Position numbers and translations under genes: made by a program. The notes under the pieces were generated by a model that saw only the letters and a program-made list of their open reading frames with translations, made no database searches and was not told the DNA's origin. Shown here piece after piece: positions 27,421 to 35,303 of a stretch of 64,000 bases of DNA. Numbering within the stretch: the stretch's first letter is position 1; each line of letters starts with the position of its first letter. Origin of the DNA: Paenibacillus mucilaginosus 3016 (GTDB lineage: Bacteria > Bacillota > Bacilli > Paenibacillales > NBRC-103111); assembly GCF_000250655.1 (NCBI RefSeq), contig NC_016935.1, positions 257,501 through 321,500 on the forward strand, given 5' to 3'.

Positions 27421-27621
27421 TTACAGCTTGACTACATTCTCGGCTTGTGGTCCGCGGTTGCCTTGAACCACATCGAACTGTACGCGCTGGCCTTCGTCCA
27501 GGGATTTGTAGCCTTCTCCTTGAATGGCGCTGAAGTGAACGAATACGTCCTTGCCGCCTTCCACTTCGATGAAGCCAAATCCTTTTTCCGCGTTAAACCA
27601 TTTCACTGTTCCTGTTTCCAT
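27421..27621 (-). CDS. Cold shock protein (CspA/CspB family)
   Basis: This 66-aa RNA/DNA-binding single-domain protein has RNP1 (KGFGFIEV) and RNP2 (VFVHFSAI). It acts as an RNA chaperone at low temperature. The ATG at 27621 is ten bases after GGAGGG; a closer ATG nine bases upstream is too near that site. It has a long leader of about 140 bases with a large hairpin, as is usual for csp genes. Confidence 0.96.
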   Translation of the reverse strand: METGTVKWFNAEKGFGFIEVEGGKDVFVHFSAIQGEGYKSLDEGQRVQFDVVQGNRGPQAENVVKL

Positions 27622-27673
27622 GACCGCCATTCCCTCCAACGTTCTGCTAAATGTGCGTATACCGCCGTGAAAT

Positions 27674-27741
27674 AAAAAAATCTACATGACATAACGGGCA
27701 AACATGTATGTGATGTCATTACCCATTACTCTATGTAGATT
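27674..27741 (-). promoter_or_regulatory. Structured csp leader with attenuator-like hairpin
   Basis: On the minus strand, AATCTACAT (27733-27741) pairs with ATGTAGATT (27679-27687), and inside ATGACAT pairs with ATGTCAT. The 3' arm runs directly into seven T (27674-27680 read as A on the plus strand). It therefore looks like both a folded cold-shock leader and an intrinsic terminator located before the coding region. Confidence 0.7.
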
Positions 27742-27766
27742 CCCGGCAATTTATACGCGATACTTT

Positions 27767-27795
27767 ATTATACCAGATCCTGATTCTGGAAACAA
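27767..27795 (-). promoter_or_regulatory. Promoter of the csp gene
   Basis: On the minus strand TTGTTT (27790-27795) and a perfect TATAAT (27767-27772) are separated by exactly 17 bases. The start of transcription would be near 27760, giving a leader of about 140 bases. Confidence 0.85.
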
Positions 27796-27858
27796 TAAGG
27801 TACGGATTGACTATACAGCGTATTCCCTGTAAAGTTTGTGTGATGAGGAGGCTTCCAG

Positions 27859-28770
27859 ATGCCAGCGCAAAACTATAAGTTAAACGAGATCGATCTCCGG
27901 TTGGAGCCGTATCTGACCGAATTATATAGACTGCACCGCACCCGGGCGGCAGCGATCGATTGGAGCTATCATGAATTTATCCCTTGGGAGCTCGGACGAA
28001 GCTTCAAAGAGCATCCCTGGTCGATCGATCAGCGGACGCTGCCCGATCCGATCTACCTGGCTGTTGAAACGTCATTGCTGACCGAAGTCAACCTGCCCTT
28101 CTTCTATCATCATCTGGCTGTTACATTCAAAGGATCGCTGAAGGTGCTTCAGGATTTCGTACATACCTGGGTATCCGAGGAGGATCAGCACTCTTCGCTT
28201 CTCGAGACTTACCTGATCATTACCCGCAACGCCGACCCGGCGGCACTGCACCAGCTGCGCAAGACCGTAGTGGAAGGCGGCTTCGTGCCGGACTTCGATA
28301 CGGCCATGGAGACCATGGTGTACACGGCTGTGCAGGAACTGGCGACCATGGTGTTCTACAATAATGTCGCGAAGTCGGCCGGTCCGTACGACAAGAACCT
28401 GGCCTCGCTGCTTCGCCGTCTCGCGAAGGACGAGTCCCTTCATTTCGCTTTCTACCGCGATGTAGTCAAGGGTTATCTCGGCCAGGACCACAACTTCGTA
28501 TACTATATTCACAAGGCCATGACGAGCTTCGCCATGCCCGGACGGGACATGCCCATGTTCAAGGAACGGATGGATGTCATCGCCCAGGAAGCCGGCTATG
28601 GGCCGGTATCCTATTTCAACCAGGTGTTCGACCACCTTATTCAGGTGTGGGGCATCCAGGATATAAAGCCGAGCCGCACCGAAGCGGAGAATGCCCGCCT
28701 CGACCTGCTCGAGTACCATGGCAAGTTGAAGCGGATCAGTGCCCGTCTGGCCGCCAGAGGGATGAAGTAA
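27859..28770 (+). CDS. Soluble acyl-ACP desaturase (di-iron)
   Basis: The 303-aa protein fits the acyl-[ACP] desaturase family. The two iron-binding EExxH-type motifs are EEDQH (E107, E108, H111) and DESLH (D191, E192, H195), with further ligands expected at E70 and E160. It would insert a double bond into an acyl chain bound to acyl carrier protein, using oxygen and reduced ferredoxin. Such soluble desaturases are better known from plants and actinobacteria than from Bacilli, which mostly use membrane desaturases. The ATG follows GAGGAGG. It is divergent from a cold shock gene, so adjusting membrane fluidity is a plausible role (inference). Confidence 0.85.
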   Translation: MPAQNYKLNEIDLRLEPYLTELYRLHRTRAAAIDWSYHEFIPWELGRSFKEHPWSIDQRTLPDPIYLAVETSLLTEVNLPFFYHHLAVTFKGSLKVLQDFVHTWVSEEDQHSSLLETYLIITRNADPAALHQLRKTVVEGGFVPDFDTAMETMVYTAVQELATMVFYNNVAKSAGPYDKNLASLLRRLAKDESLHFAFYRDVVKGYLGQDHNFVYYIHKAMTSFAMPGRDMPMFKERMDVIAQEAGYGPVSYFNQVFDHLIQVWGIQDIKPSRTEAENARLDLLEYHGKLKRISARLAARGMK

Positions 28771-28892
28771 CCGACCGCCGTCATTCGCTGAGCCGCAGCG
28801 TACCCTCTTGTTCCCGACATCAACCGTGGGGAGCAGGGGGGTTTTTGGCATAGAGAGAAAGGGATTGAACGTACTTGGGGAGGAAAAGAACC

Positions 28893-29651
28893 ATGAGCGA
28901 GATCCGGTACTATGAGGAATGGGCGATGAATGCCTGGCCGTGCCTGCAGACCCAGGCGGTGGACGGCTGGCTGTTGCGCTGGGCGGACGGTTATACGAAG
29001 CGGGCCAACTCGGTCCAGCCGCTGTATCCGGCCCACCTGCCGCTCGGGCAGAAAATCCGGGAGGCCGAGGCGTTCTACCGTCGGCTGGAGCTGCCTGTTA
29101 TCTTCAAAATGACCGAGGCATCCGAACCGGCGGGGCTGGACGCGGAGCTTGAGAAGCGGGGGTACGCGCTGGTGGAGCCGGTGAGCATCCAGACACTGCG
29201 CTTCGGGGAGAACGACCTGCCGCAGCCCGCCCACGGGGAGATCGAGCTGTCGCCGGGCTTGACGAAGGAGTGGCTCTCCTCCTTCCTCGCGATGAGCCCA
29301 AGCCATGCGCCCCATAAGGAGACGATTCGCCGGTTGTTCGCACAGCCGCTGTCGGACTGCTGCTTCGCCGCCCTGAAGGTGAACGGCGAAACCGCCGCCT
29401 GCGGGTTATCCGTGCTTCACGGCGGGGAGGCGGGGCTGTTCGACATCGTAACCGGGCCGGCCTACCGGCGCCGGGGGTACGGGGAAGCATTAATCCTGCA
29501 CCTGCTGCACTGGGGCAGGGAGCGCGGAGCCCGGGGGGCCTTCCTGCAGGTGCTTGCGGAGAACGAGCCGGCCGTAAGGCTCTATGCCAAGCTCGGATTC
29601 ACCGAAAGGTTCAGGCAGTGGTACCGGGTGAAGCAGGAGGTTCGGGACTAG
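28893..29651 (+). CDS. GNAT family N-acetyltransferase
   Basis: The 252-aa protein has a C-terminal acetyltransferase domain with the acetyl-CoA loop RRRGYGEALI and the ENEPAVRLYAKLGF motif. The N-terminal half, with WLLRWADGYTKRANS and PLYP, is the pattern of YwqJ/AcuA-like two-lobed GNATs in which the first lobe is degenerate. The substrate is unknown. The ATG at 28893 follows GGGGAGG; the frame continues upstream to 28875 without better support. Confidence 0.9.
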   Translation: MSEIRYYEEWAMNAWPCLQTQAVDGWLLRWADGYTKRANSVQPLYPAHLPLGQKIREAEAFYRRLELPVIFKMTEASEPAGLDAELEKRGYALVEPVSIQTLRFGENDLPQPAHGEIELSPGLTKEWLSSFLAMSPSHAPHKETIRRLFAQPLSDCCFAALKVNGETAACGLSVLHGGEAGLFDIVTGPAYRRRGYGEALILHLLHWGRERGARGAFLQVLAENEPAVRLYAKLGFTERFRQWYRVKQEVRD

Positions 29652-29762
29652 GCGGCAGGCAGCCCTGGAGGCGAGTGCATGCGCGTGCCAGGGGTGGAGA
29701 TGAATGGAAGAGCGCAGAGGCCGCCATACTATGGCAGAAGAGGCTGGGAAGGAGAGGTCCGC

Positions 29763-30548
29763 ATGCCATCCAAGGACGGAGTCATGGAGAGCGCCGGCCG
29801 GCCCCGCCGGCTTCTGGCCCTGCTCAGCAGCTTCGGCGTAACGAGCCTGCAGCGGCAGAATCCCTATATCGTAGCCTGGTGGTCGGCGGCTTTTCCGGGC
29901 TTCGGCCACCTGCTGCTCCAGCAGTATATCCGGGGCGTGCTGCTGACGCTGTCGGAGGTGTTCACGAACACGCTGGCCCATATCAACGAGGCCATCGTCT
30001 ACTCCTTCAGCGGGAGATACCTCATGGCGCGTGAGGTGCTGGATCCCGTCTGGCTCTATGGATACTGCGTGATCTATCTCTATGCGATCTGGGACAGCTA
30101 CCGTTCGACCCTGGAGACCAACCGGCAGTGCGAACTGGCGGAGATCGAGAACGCCCGGCTCCAGGCGATGGTGCTGCGCCCGGTCACGATCCAGTATCTT
30201 GAGCGCAAGAGCCCGCGGGCGGCTGCGGCTGCCTCCTTCTTCTTCCCGGGTCTCGGCCAGCTGTACAATCACCGCGTGGGACTCGCCTTCTATGCGATGA
30301 TCTGGTGGTGGGTGTATCTGTACTTATCCAATCTCCATGCAAGTCTGCTCGCGCTGCTTCTCGGCCATCCGGCCGAGTCGGCCGCCATGCTGAGGCCGCA
30401 CTGGCTTCTGTTCATGCCGTCGGTGATGTGCGGCTCGATCTATCATGCATACGTTACGGCTGTAGAGCACAACCGTCTGTTTCGGGTCGAACAGCGCCAG
30501 TATTTGAAGGAGCGCTATCCTGCGGCCGGCTTCAAAATTTTGCCTTAA
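29763..30548 (+). CDS. Multi-pass membrane protein, TM2-like duplicate
   Basis: The 261-aa protein contains two similar hydrophobic units: WWSAAFPGFGHLLLQQYIRG and AASFFFPGLGQLYNHRVG. Both have the FPGxGxLY/L pattern of TM2-type small membrane domains. Further hydrophobic helices flank them, with charged loops between. The function is unknown. The ATG is preceded by GGAAGGAGAGGTCC. The next gene starts 13 bases after the stop, so they form an operon. Confidence 0.7.
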   Translation: MPSKDGVMESAGRPRRLLALLSSFGVTSLQRQNPYIVAWWSAAFPGFGHLLLQQYIRGVLLTLSEVFTNTLAHINEAIVYSFSGRYLMAREVLDPVWLYGYCVIYLYAIWDSYRSTLETNRQCELAEIENARLQAMVLRPVTIQYLERKSPRAAAAASFFFPGLGQLYNHRVGLAFYAMIWWWVYLYLSNLHASLLALLLGHPAESAAMLRPHWLLFMPSVMCGSIYHAYVTAVEHNRLFRVEQRQYLKERYPAAGFKILP

Positions 30549-30560
30549 GGGGGAGCGAGG

Positions 30561-31079
30561 GTGCTTGTCATCGGCACATTCGAACACCGGGTAGAGCTGG
30601 AGCAGGCGCTCCTTCAGCTCGAATATCAGGGCGTTCCGCAGCGCTGTATTCTGGCCGTCCCGATGGCCGTCACCCCGCAGGGACCCTTCAAGTATTCGGG
30701 CCAGCCATCCGATCTGTCGGCCAAATCCTTCGAAGTCGGCATGGCCTGCGCTACAGCGTTCAGCGTGCTCGGGATCAGCGCAGGGTTCGTCCTGGAGCCC
30801 GGGCCGATCATCTGCGGAATCATCGCAGCGGTCGGCGGCTTTTTTCTCGGGCAGGGCTTGTACCGGAAGTATACGGCCAGCTCCGGCCAGCTTTCTCCCC
30901 TGCGGGCCCCCCGGCTGCCGGAGGTAACGGTGATTGTGCGATGCAGCCGACAGCAGGTTCCCCAGGTGGCGGAGGTGATGTGGAAGCATCATGCCCTCAC
31001 GGTAGGAGAGGCGGAGGACGAAGGGGAGCCGGAGGAGCGGGAGGCCGGCAGGCATAAATCGGCCGGGTCCGGCGCATAG
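30561..31079 (+). CDS. Hypothetical protein with central membrane segment
   Basis: The 172-aa protein begins with a ferredoxin-like or DUF1269-like pattern (MLVIGTFEHRVELEQALLQL). Two hydrophobic stretches near residues 60-100 contain small residues (GISAGFVLEPGPIICGIIAA), followed by a second soluble unit (VTVIVRCSRQQVPQVAEVM) and an acidic tail. It could be a membrane protein with a duplicated small soluble domain; I do not recognise a function. The GTG start follows AGGGGGAG. It is co-oriented and close to the preceding membrane-protein gene. Confidence 0.6.
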   Translation: MLVIGTFEHRVELEQALLQLEYQGVPQRCILAVPMAVTPQGPFKYSGQPSDLSAKSFEVGMACATAFSVLGISAGFVLEPGPIICGIIAAVGGFFLGQGLYRKYTASSGQLSPLRAPRLPEVTVIVRCSRQQVPQVAEVMWKHHALTVGEAEDEGEPEEREAGRHKSAGSGA

Positions 31080-31120
31080 TATGAGGGCTGTGAAAAAATG
31101 GTACAGAGGAGGCACCACCT

Positions 31121-31294
31121 ATGGCAACCAGCCGCAATCATCAAGGCGCCCACGGCATCGGCCAAACGGAAGAGCAGCTGAACAACCAGGCGCAGGCCGC
31201 CGTTCAGATCCAGGGCGAAAGCGAAACCGACCAGGAAGTGCTGGCGGCAGCGAACCGCGAAGATTCGGAGCTCGACGAAATCATCGAATCCTAG
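31121..31294 (+). CDS. Small hydrophilic protein (57 aa)
   Basis: A clean reading frame of 58 codons starts ATGGCAACC after AGAGGAGG at ideal spacing and ends at TAG. The product is Gln/Asn/Glu-rich and acidic (QTEEQLNNQAQAAVQI, ELDEIIES), with no membrane segment. A terminator follows directly. The combination of site, codon use and terminator supports a real gene. It resembles small spore or stress proteins in character, but I cannot assign a family. Confidence 0.7.
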   Translation: MATSRNHQGAHGIGQTEEQLNNQAQAAVQIQGESETDQEVLAAANREDSELDEIIES

Positions 31295-31307
31295 GAGACT
31301 CCGGGAG

Positions 31308-31338
31308 AAAACCATGGACTTGCGTCTATGGTTTTTTT
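31308..31338 (+). terminator. Terminator after the 57-aa protein gene
   Basis: AAACCATGGA pairs with TCTATGGTTT (one mismatch-type G-T pair), closing loop CTTGCG, followed by a run of T. It separates this gene from the sensor kinase region. Confidence 0.88.
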
Positions 31339-31536
31339 GTTTGTCTGCGCTGTGCCGGGATGGCGGTGCCCGGCTGTTCTCAACTGAGAAGCTTCCGGGG
31401 GAGGAAGGATTTAATGCACATCTCTGGAATAAGATTGAATTACAGCTTACTAGCGAGGATGTATCTTTTTGGAAGCGGCCTTTGTGCGAAGCGGGGCGGA
31501 GCGCAAAAAGATATACCCGAGCGCCAGGAGGAACGC

Positions 31537-33396
31537 ATGAAGCTCAGTTTCCAGCTCAAGATGATTGCAGGACTGTCGGTCATTATTCTTCTCTCGTGCG
31601 GCCTATCGGGGTATCTCTCGTATATCAACCAGCTGCGGCTGTTCGAAGAGGAAGTGGGGAGGCAGTATGAGAAAAACGTCGAAGGGGCGCTGTCCCATCT
31701 CGAGCTGCGGATCGGGGAGATGTACCGGATTTCGAATTACATCGTGTTCAACAGCCTCATCGAGAAAGCGGTTACCGAGTTGATGCACGGACGGGTTCAG
31801 GGGGACATCGGGGAATACGAGACGCACAGCCGTCTCGAGGATCTGCTGCGGCAGGTGAAGCTCGACGCCCCGTTCATCGATTCCCTGTACATTTATGATC
31901 TGGAAGGTCGCAATTATTACTTCGGCCACATGAAAGAGACCCTGGGCAGCCTGGACCCGGAGGTGTTCCAGCAGATCAAATCGCGGGCGGGCGCCTCCAG
32001 CGGAGAGCTCGTGTGGACGCGGGTCCGGGTGCCGAGCTATGTGGAGCGGGCCGGGTACTCGGATGCGGTCATAGCGGCGCGGTGGCTGCGCAGCAAGTCG
32101 CTCGGCACCTACGGGCTGCTGGTCATGGTGCTTGACGAGTCGCTGCTCGGCAGCCCGCTGCAGGAGCTGTTCCGCGGCGACCGGGGAGGCATCTATCTCT
32201 ACGACGCGCAGGACCGCCTCCTCTATCTCAAGGAGACCTCCGGCACGGAGCCGGCGCTGGCGGAGCTCGAGGGCGGCCAGCGGATCCGCAAGGAAGGCGG
32301 TGAAAGCTACCTCTATGCGGTGCACTCCTCGGCGACCTACAACTGGACGCTGGTCTCCCGGGTGTCGCTTGCGGCCCTGCAGGATAAGAGCCGCGTCACG
32401 CTGCAGATGGCTCTCGTGTCAGCGCTTGTCGCCATCCTGCTCGGCGGGATGCTGATCGTGCTGCTCAGCGGCCGGCTGACCCGGCCCCTGAAGGACCTGG
32501 TGAAGGCAATGAGGGCCATGCGCGAAGGCGACTTCAACGTGCGCATCCAGCCGCGTACCCATGATGAGCTCGCCTTCATCGGCGAGGGATTCAACACGAT
32601 GGCGGCCAATGTCCGCTCGCTGATCGAGGAGGTATACCTGCGGCAGCTCAGCGAACGGGAGGCGGAGCTGAAGGCGATCCAGGCGCAGCTCAACCCGCAT
32701 TTTTTGTACAACACCCTGAATGGCCTGTATTGGAAGCTGTACGTGAAGGATGACCGGGAATCCGCGGAGCTGGTCTCCGCCCTCTCGGGTCTGCTGCGCT
32801 ACTCGCTCGAGCGGGCGAGTACGGATACGGAGCTGCGGGAAGAACTGCGGCAGATCCGCAACTATGTGGAGATCCAGAAGGCGTTCGTCGAAAGCCGGTT
32901 CGAAGCGGAGATCGAGGCGGAGGAGACGGTGCTTGCCTGTGCCGTGCCGCGGCTGCTCCTGCAGCCGCTGGTCGAGAACGTGTTCGTGCACGCGTTCCTG
33001 AGCGGGCCGGAAGACAAGCGCCTGTCGGTGCGTGCCTACGCCGAAGGGCAGGTGCTGGTCGTGGACATTGCCGACAATGGGGCAGGCATGGAGGAGGGGC
33101 AGATCGTCCGCCTCCTCCGCCCTGTGTCCGAAGAAGAAGGCGTGCGGCCGTCGATCGGCATCCGCAGCGTGCTGCGGCGCATCGACCTCCTGTACGGAGA
33201 GCCCTATGGGCTCGGCATCGAGAGCAGCCCGGGGCGGGGGACGCAGGTCCGGCTGCGGCTGCCTCTGAGGTACCGGGGCGGGGAAGGGGCAGAGGCCTGG
33301 GAAGGTGTGGAATACGGAGCTGCAGAGGCGCCGTGCGGTGACGGGAGGCCCAAGAGGCCGGGAGAAGCAGGCTGCTCTACGACAGGGGAGGGATGA
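31537..33396 (+). CDS. Sensor histidine kinase, YesM type
   Basis: The 619-aa membrane kinase has a first helix near residues 7-27, an extracellular sensor region of about 260 residues, a second helix near 290-312, HAMP, then a His_kinase domain. The phosphorylated histidine is H388 in QLNPHFLYNTLNGLYW. The ATPase region has LVENVFVHAF and ADNGAGM. YesM-type kinases sense carbohydrates outside the cell and act with YesN/AraC-type regulators. The ATG at 31537 follows AGGAGG; the frame is open further upstream but crosses a terminator. The stop overlaps the next gene's region. The genes downstream for hydrolases and an importer suggest a sugar signal. Confidence 0.93.
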   Translation: MKLSFQLKMIAGLSVIILLSCGLSGYLSYINQLRLFEEEVGRQYEKNVEGALSHLELRIGEMYRISNYIVFNSLIEKAVTELMHGRVQGDIGEYETHSRLEDLLRQVKLDAPFIDSLYIYDLEGRNYYFGHMKETLGSLDPEVFQQIKSRAGASSGELVWTRVRVPSYVERAGYSDAVIAARWLRSKSLGTYGLLVMVLDESLLGSPLQELFRGDRGGIYLYDAQDRLLYLKETSGTEPALAELEGGQRIRKEGGESYLYAVHSSATYNWTLVSRVSLAALQDKSRVTLQMALVSALVAILLGGMLIVLLSGRLTRPLKDLVKAMRAMREGDFNVRIQPRTHDELAFIGEGFNTMAANVRSLIEEVYLRQLSEREAELKAIQAQLNPHFLYNTLNGLYWKLYVKDDRESAELVSALSGLLRYSLERASTDTELREELRQIRNYVEIQKAFVESRFEAEIEAEETVLACAVPRLLLQPLVENVFVHAFLSGPEDKRLSVRAYAEGQVLVVDIADNGAGMEEGQIVRLLRPVSEEEGVRPSIGIRSVLRRIDLLYGEPYGLGIESSPGRGTQVRLRLPLRYRGGEGAEAWEGVEYGAAEAPCGDGRPKRPGEAGCSTTGEG

Positions 33397-33398
33397 AG

Positions 33399-34289
33399 AT
33401 GATCGGAAAGCTGCTCATTGTCGATGACCAGGCGATCTTCCGTCAAGGCATCGCCAAGATGATCGGGGAGCACGAGCTTGGCTGGCAGGTGGCGGGGGAA
33501 GCGGAGAACGGACGGGAGGCGGTCGAGCAGATCGCGGCGCTTCAGCCCCATCTCATTCTGACGGACATCCGCATGCCCCACATGGATGGACTCGAGCTGG
33601 CCGAGTATGTACACAGGCACCACAAGGAGACGGCGGTCATCATCCTGACCGGGTATGAGGATTTCAAGTACGCTCAGGCGGCGCTGAAGTTCGGGGCGAT
33701 CGACTTCCTGCTCAAGCCCTGCAACGAGCAAACCCTGATCGAAGTGCTGGGGCGTGCTTACGAGCACTTCCGGGAAGGCATGCTGCGGGCCCAGCGGCAG
33801 GCGGCCGACCGGCGTGCGCTCGAAGAGCATGTGGTGCGCTCGCTGCTGCTTGGTCTCCCCTGTGACGACCGGCTTGCTCAGCGGGCAGGGGCGGCCTATG
33901 CGGGGAAGGAGCTGGTCCTGCTCCGCGTCGAGTCGTATTTTCCGCCGGGCAAAGCGTACCGCCGTGCAGACCTGGGACTTCTGCAGTTCGCCCTCTTCAA
34001 CATGATCACCGAGCTGGCCGAGTGCCCTCCTTATCACGGAAGGCTCGTCTCGGTCCGCCACGACCGGTTCGCCCTCTTCACGGAACTTGTGGAGGAGGAG
34101 CCGGCCCGGGGGCTGGAGCAGCGGATTGCGGAGGCCTGCCGAACCTATCTGGGGCTGGCGGTGACGGCGCACCGGTGCGGACCGGCCGGGGAGCCCGAAG
34201 GCTGGAGCGGCCTCTACCGGGGAGCGGAAGAGCAGCGTGCGGTGCCGGCTGCAGAGCCCCGGCCCCCCGGCTGCCCGCCGCGAACGTGA
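33399..34289 (+). CDS. YesN-type response regulator, N-terminal part (frameshifted gene)
   Basis: This frame codes a receiver domain with phosphorylated aspartate in LILTDIRMPHMDG, the switch Thr in IILTGYED and Lys in FLLKP. A linker region of the YesN type follows. It stops at 34289 in a Pro/Arg-rich tail (PRPPGCPPRT) that is unlike the family, whereas the next frame continues with normal linker and AraC domains. The shift is probably near the six-C run at 34263-34268. The ATG at 33399 has GGGGAGG seven bases ahead. A full protein would be about 510 aa, normal for the family. It could be a real mutation or a sequencing error. Confidence 0.85.
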   Translation: MIGKLLIVDDQAIFRQGIAKMIGEHELGWQVAGEAENGREAVEQIAALQPHLILTDIRMPHMDGLELAEYVHRHHKETAVIILTGYEDFKYAQAALKFGAIDFLLKPCNEQTLIEVLGRAYEHFREGMLRAQRQAADRRALEEHVVRSLLLGLPCDDRLAQRAGAAYAGKELVLLRVESYFPPGKAYRRADLGLLQFALFNMITELAECPPYHGRLVSVRHDRFALFTELVEEEPARGLEQRIAEACRTYLGLAVTAHRCGPAGEPEGWSGLYRGAEEQRAVPAAEPRPPGCPPRT

Positions 34290-34930
34290 CGAGGATCCGG
34301 GAGATGCAGACGGAGCTCGAGACCCGGCTGGTGCTCGGGCAGATGGCGCAGGTCAAGGAGCAGATCGAGGCGATGCTCGGCCGGCTCCCGTCCATGCCGC
34401 CTGAGGATGCGAGGATCGAGACCCTGTCGTTCGTGATGGCCCTCGGCCGCACGGTCTCCCGCCTCTTCGGGGGAGAAGAGGCCCGCTTCGATGTCGCGGT
34501 GCCGATTGAGTCGCTGCCGGCACTGGCCGATACGGGGGCGATCGTGGCCTTCGCGCAGGAGCGGGCGGAGCGGTTCCTCGCCCAGTTCGCGGCCTGGCAG
34601 GAAGACAAGAACCGGAATCTGGTGACGAAGACAATGGCCTATGTCGAAGAGCATTACATGGAATCGTGCTCGCTCGCCGAAGTGGCCGAGAAGCTGCACA
34701 TGAGCGGCACCTATTTCTCCAAGGTGTTCAAGCGGGAGACGGGGGACACGTTCACGAACTATGTCACGAAAGTGAGGATGGAGAAGGCGAAGCTGCTCCT
34801 GAGCAACACCGATATGAAGATCTTCGAGGTAGCGGCCGCGGTCGGCTACGATGACCCTAATTATTTTACGAACGTCTTCCGCACCACCCAGAAGATCTCT
34901 CCCACCGAATTCCGCAAGAGGCACCGGTAA
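34286..34930 (+). CDS. YesN-type response regulator, C-terminal AraC DNA-binding part
   Basis: This frame continues the regulator with linker helices (REMQTELETRLVLGQ) and an AraC-type double helix-turn-helix. It shows VEEHYMESCSLAEVAEKLHM, SGTYFSKVFKRETGDTF and VAAAVGYDDPNYFTNVFR, ending TEFRKRHR. It would bind promoter DNA of the sugar locus. A GTG at 34286 overlaps the stop of the upstream frame (GTGA), so re-initiation could make a separate DNA-binding protein; no good ribosome site is seen. Otherwise both parts were one gene broken by a one-base change. Confidence 0.85.
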   Translation: MTRIREMQTELETRLVLGQMAQVKEQIEAMLGRLPSMPPEDARIETLSFVMALGRTVSRLFGGEEARFDVAVPIESLPALADTGAIVAFAQERAERFLAQFAAWQEDKNRNLVTKTMAYVEEHYMESCSLAEVAEKLHMSGTYFSKVFKRETGDTFTNYVTKVRMEKAKLLLSNTDMKIFEVAAAVGYDDPNYFTNVFRTTQKISPTEFRKRHR

Positions 34931-35040
34931 GGCACGAACGCCGGCCTGAGCGCCCGAGGAGCCTGGGAAAAAAGGGGTGGATGAAGCACGTCCAGCCCCG
35001 CTCAAACCCGTTCACGTTGATCCCCAAGCACAGCCATAGG

Positions 35041-35072
35041 AAGGAGCCGCACGAGGGTGCCGGCTCCTTTTT
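35041..35072 (+). terminator. Terminator after the response regulator gene
   Basis: AAGGAGCCG pairs perfectly with CGGCTCCTT around an 11-base loop and is followed by five T. It separates the two-component genes from the hydrolase gene. Confidence 0.85.
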
Positions 35073-35144
35073 GCCGTATCCGGACATCCCGGCTTCCCTG
35101 CAAATTGCAGCACGCGCCTGCCTGTACAAACACAGCAAATTACA

Positions 35145-35168
35145 GAATTATGGCTAGATATTCAAGGA
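35145..35168 (+). promoter_or_regulatory. Shared operator-like element, copy 1
   Basis: The element begins GAATTATGGCTA and ends ATATTCAAGGA. It is repeated at 39167-39190 with one mismatch in 24. It contains an imperfect dyad (GAAT ... ATTC). Its start is 44 bases before the -10 box TACAAT at 35189-35194, where an activator would sit. The AraC part of the neighbouring regulator is the best candidate to bind it (inference). Confidence 0.7.
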
Positions 35169-35188
35169 TTCGTGCGGGGGGGAGGCAC

Positions 35189-35194
35189 TACAAT
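35189..35194 (+). promoter_or_regulatory. -10 box of the first hydrolase gene
   Basis: TACAAT lies 110 bases before the start codon. No good -35 is present 17 bases upstream, which fits a promoter that needs an activator. Confidence 0.5.
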
Positions 35195-35303
35195 AGGGGA
35201 TGCCGAAGCCGGCACATCAAGGTGTGCGGCTTAAACCGCGTGGCGGGAGGGGAGCGCAGAGGTGCGAAGGGTTACGGCAGGCGAGCCATAAGGAGGGATA
35301 ACG

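Larger units (their letters stand above)
34931..35303 (+). other. Intergenic region before the first hydrolase gene
   Basis: The 373 bases hold no gene I can support. They contain the regulator terminator (35041-35072), the 24-bp element shared with the permease promoter (35145-35168), a -10 box (35189-35194) and the AAGGAGGG ribosome site just before 35304. Confidence 0.7.
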
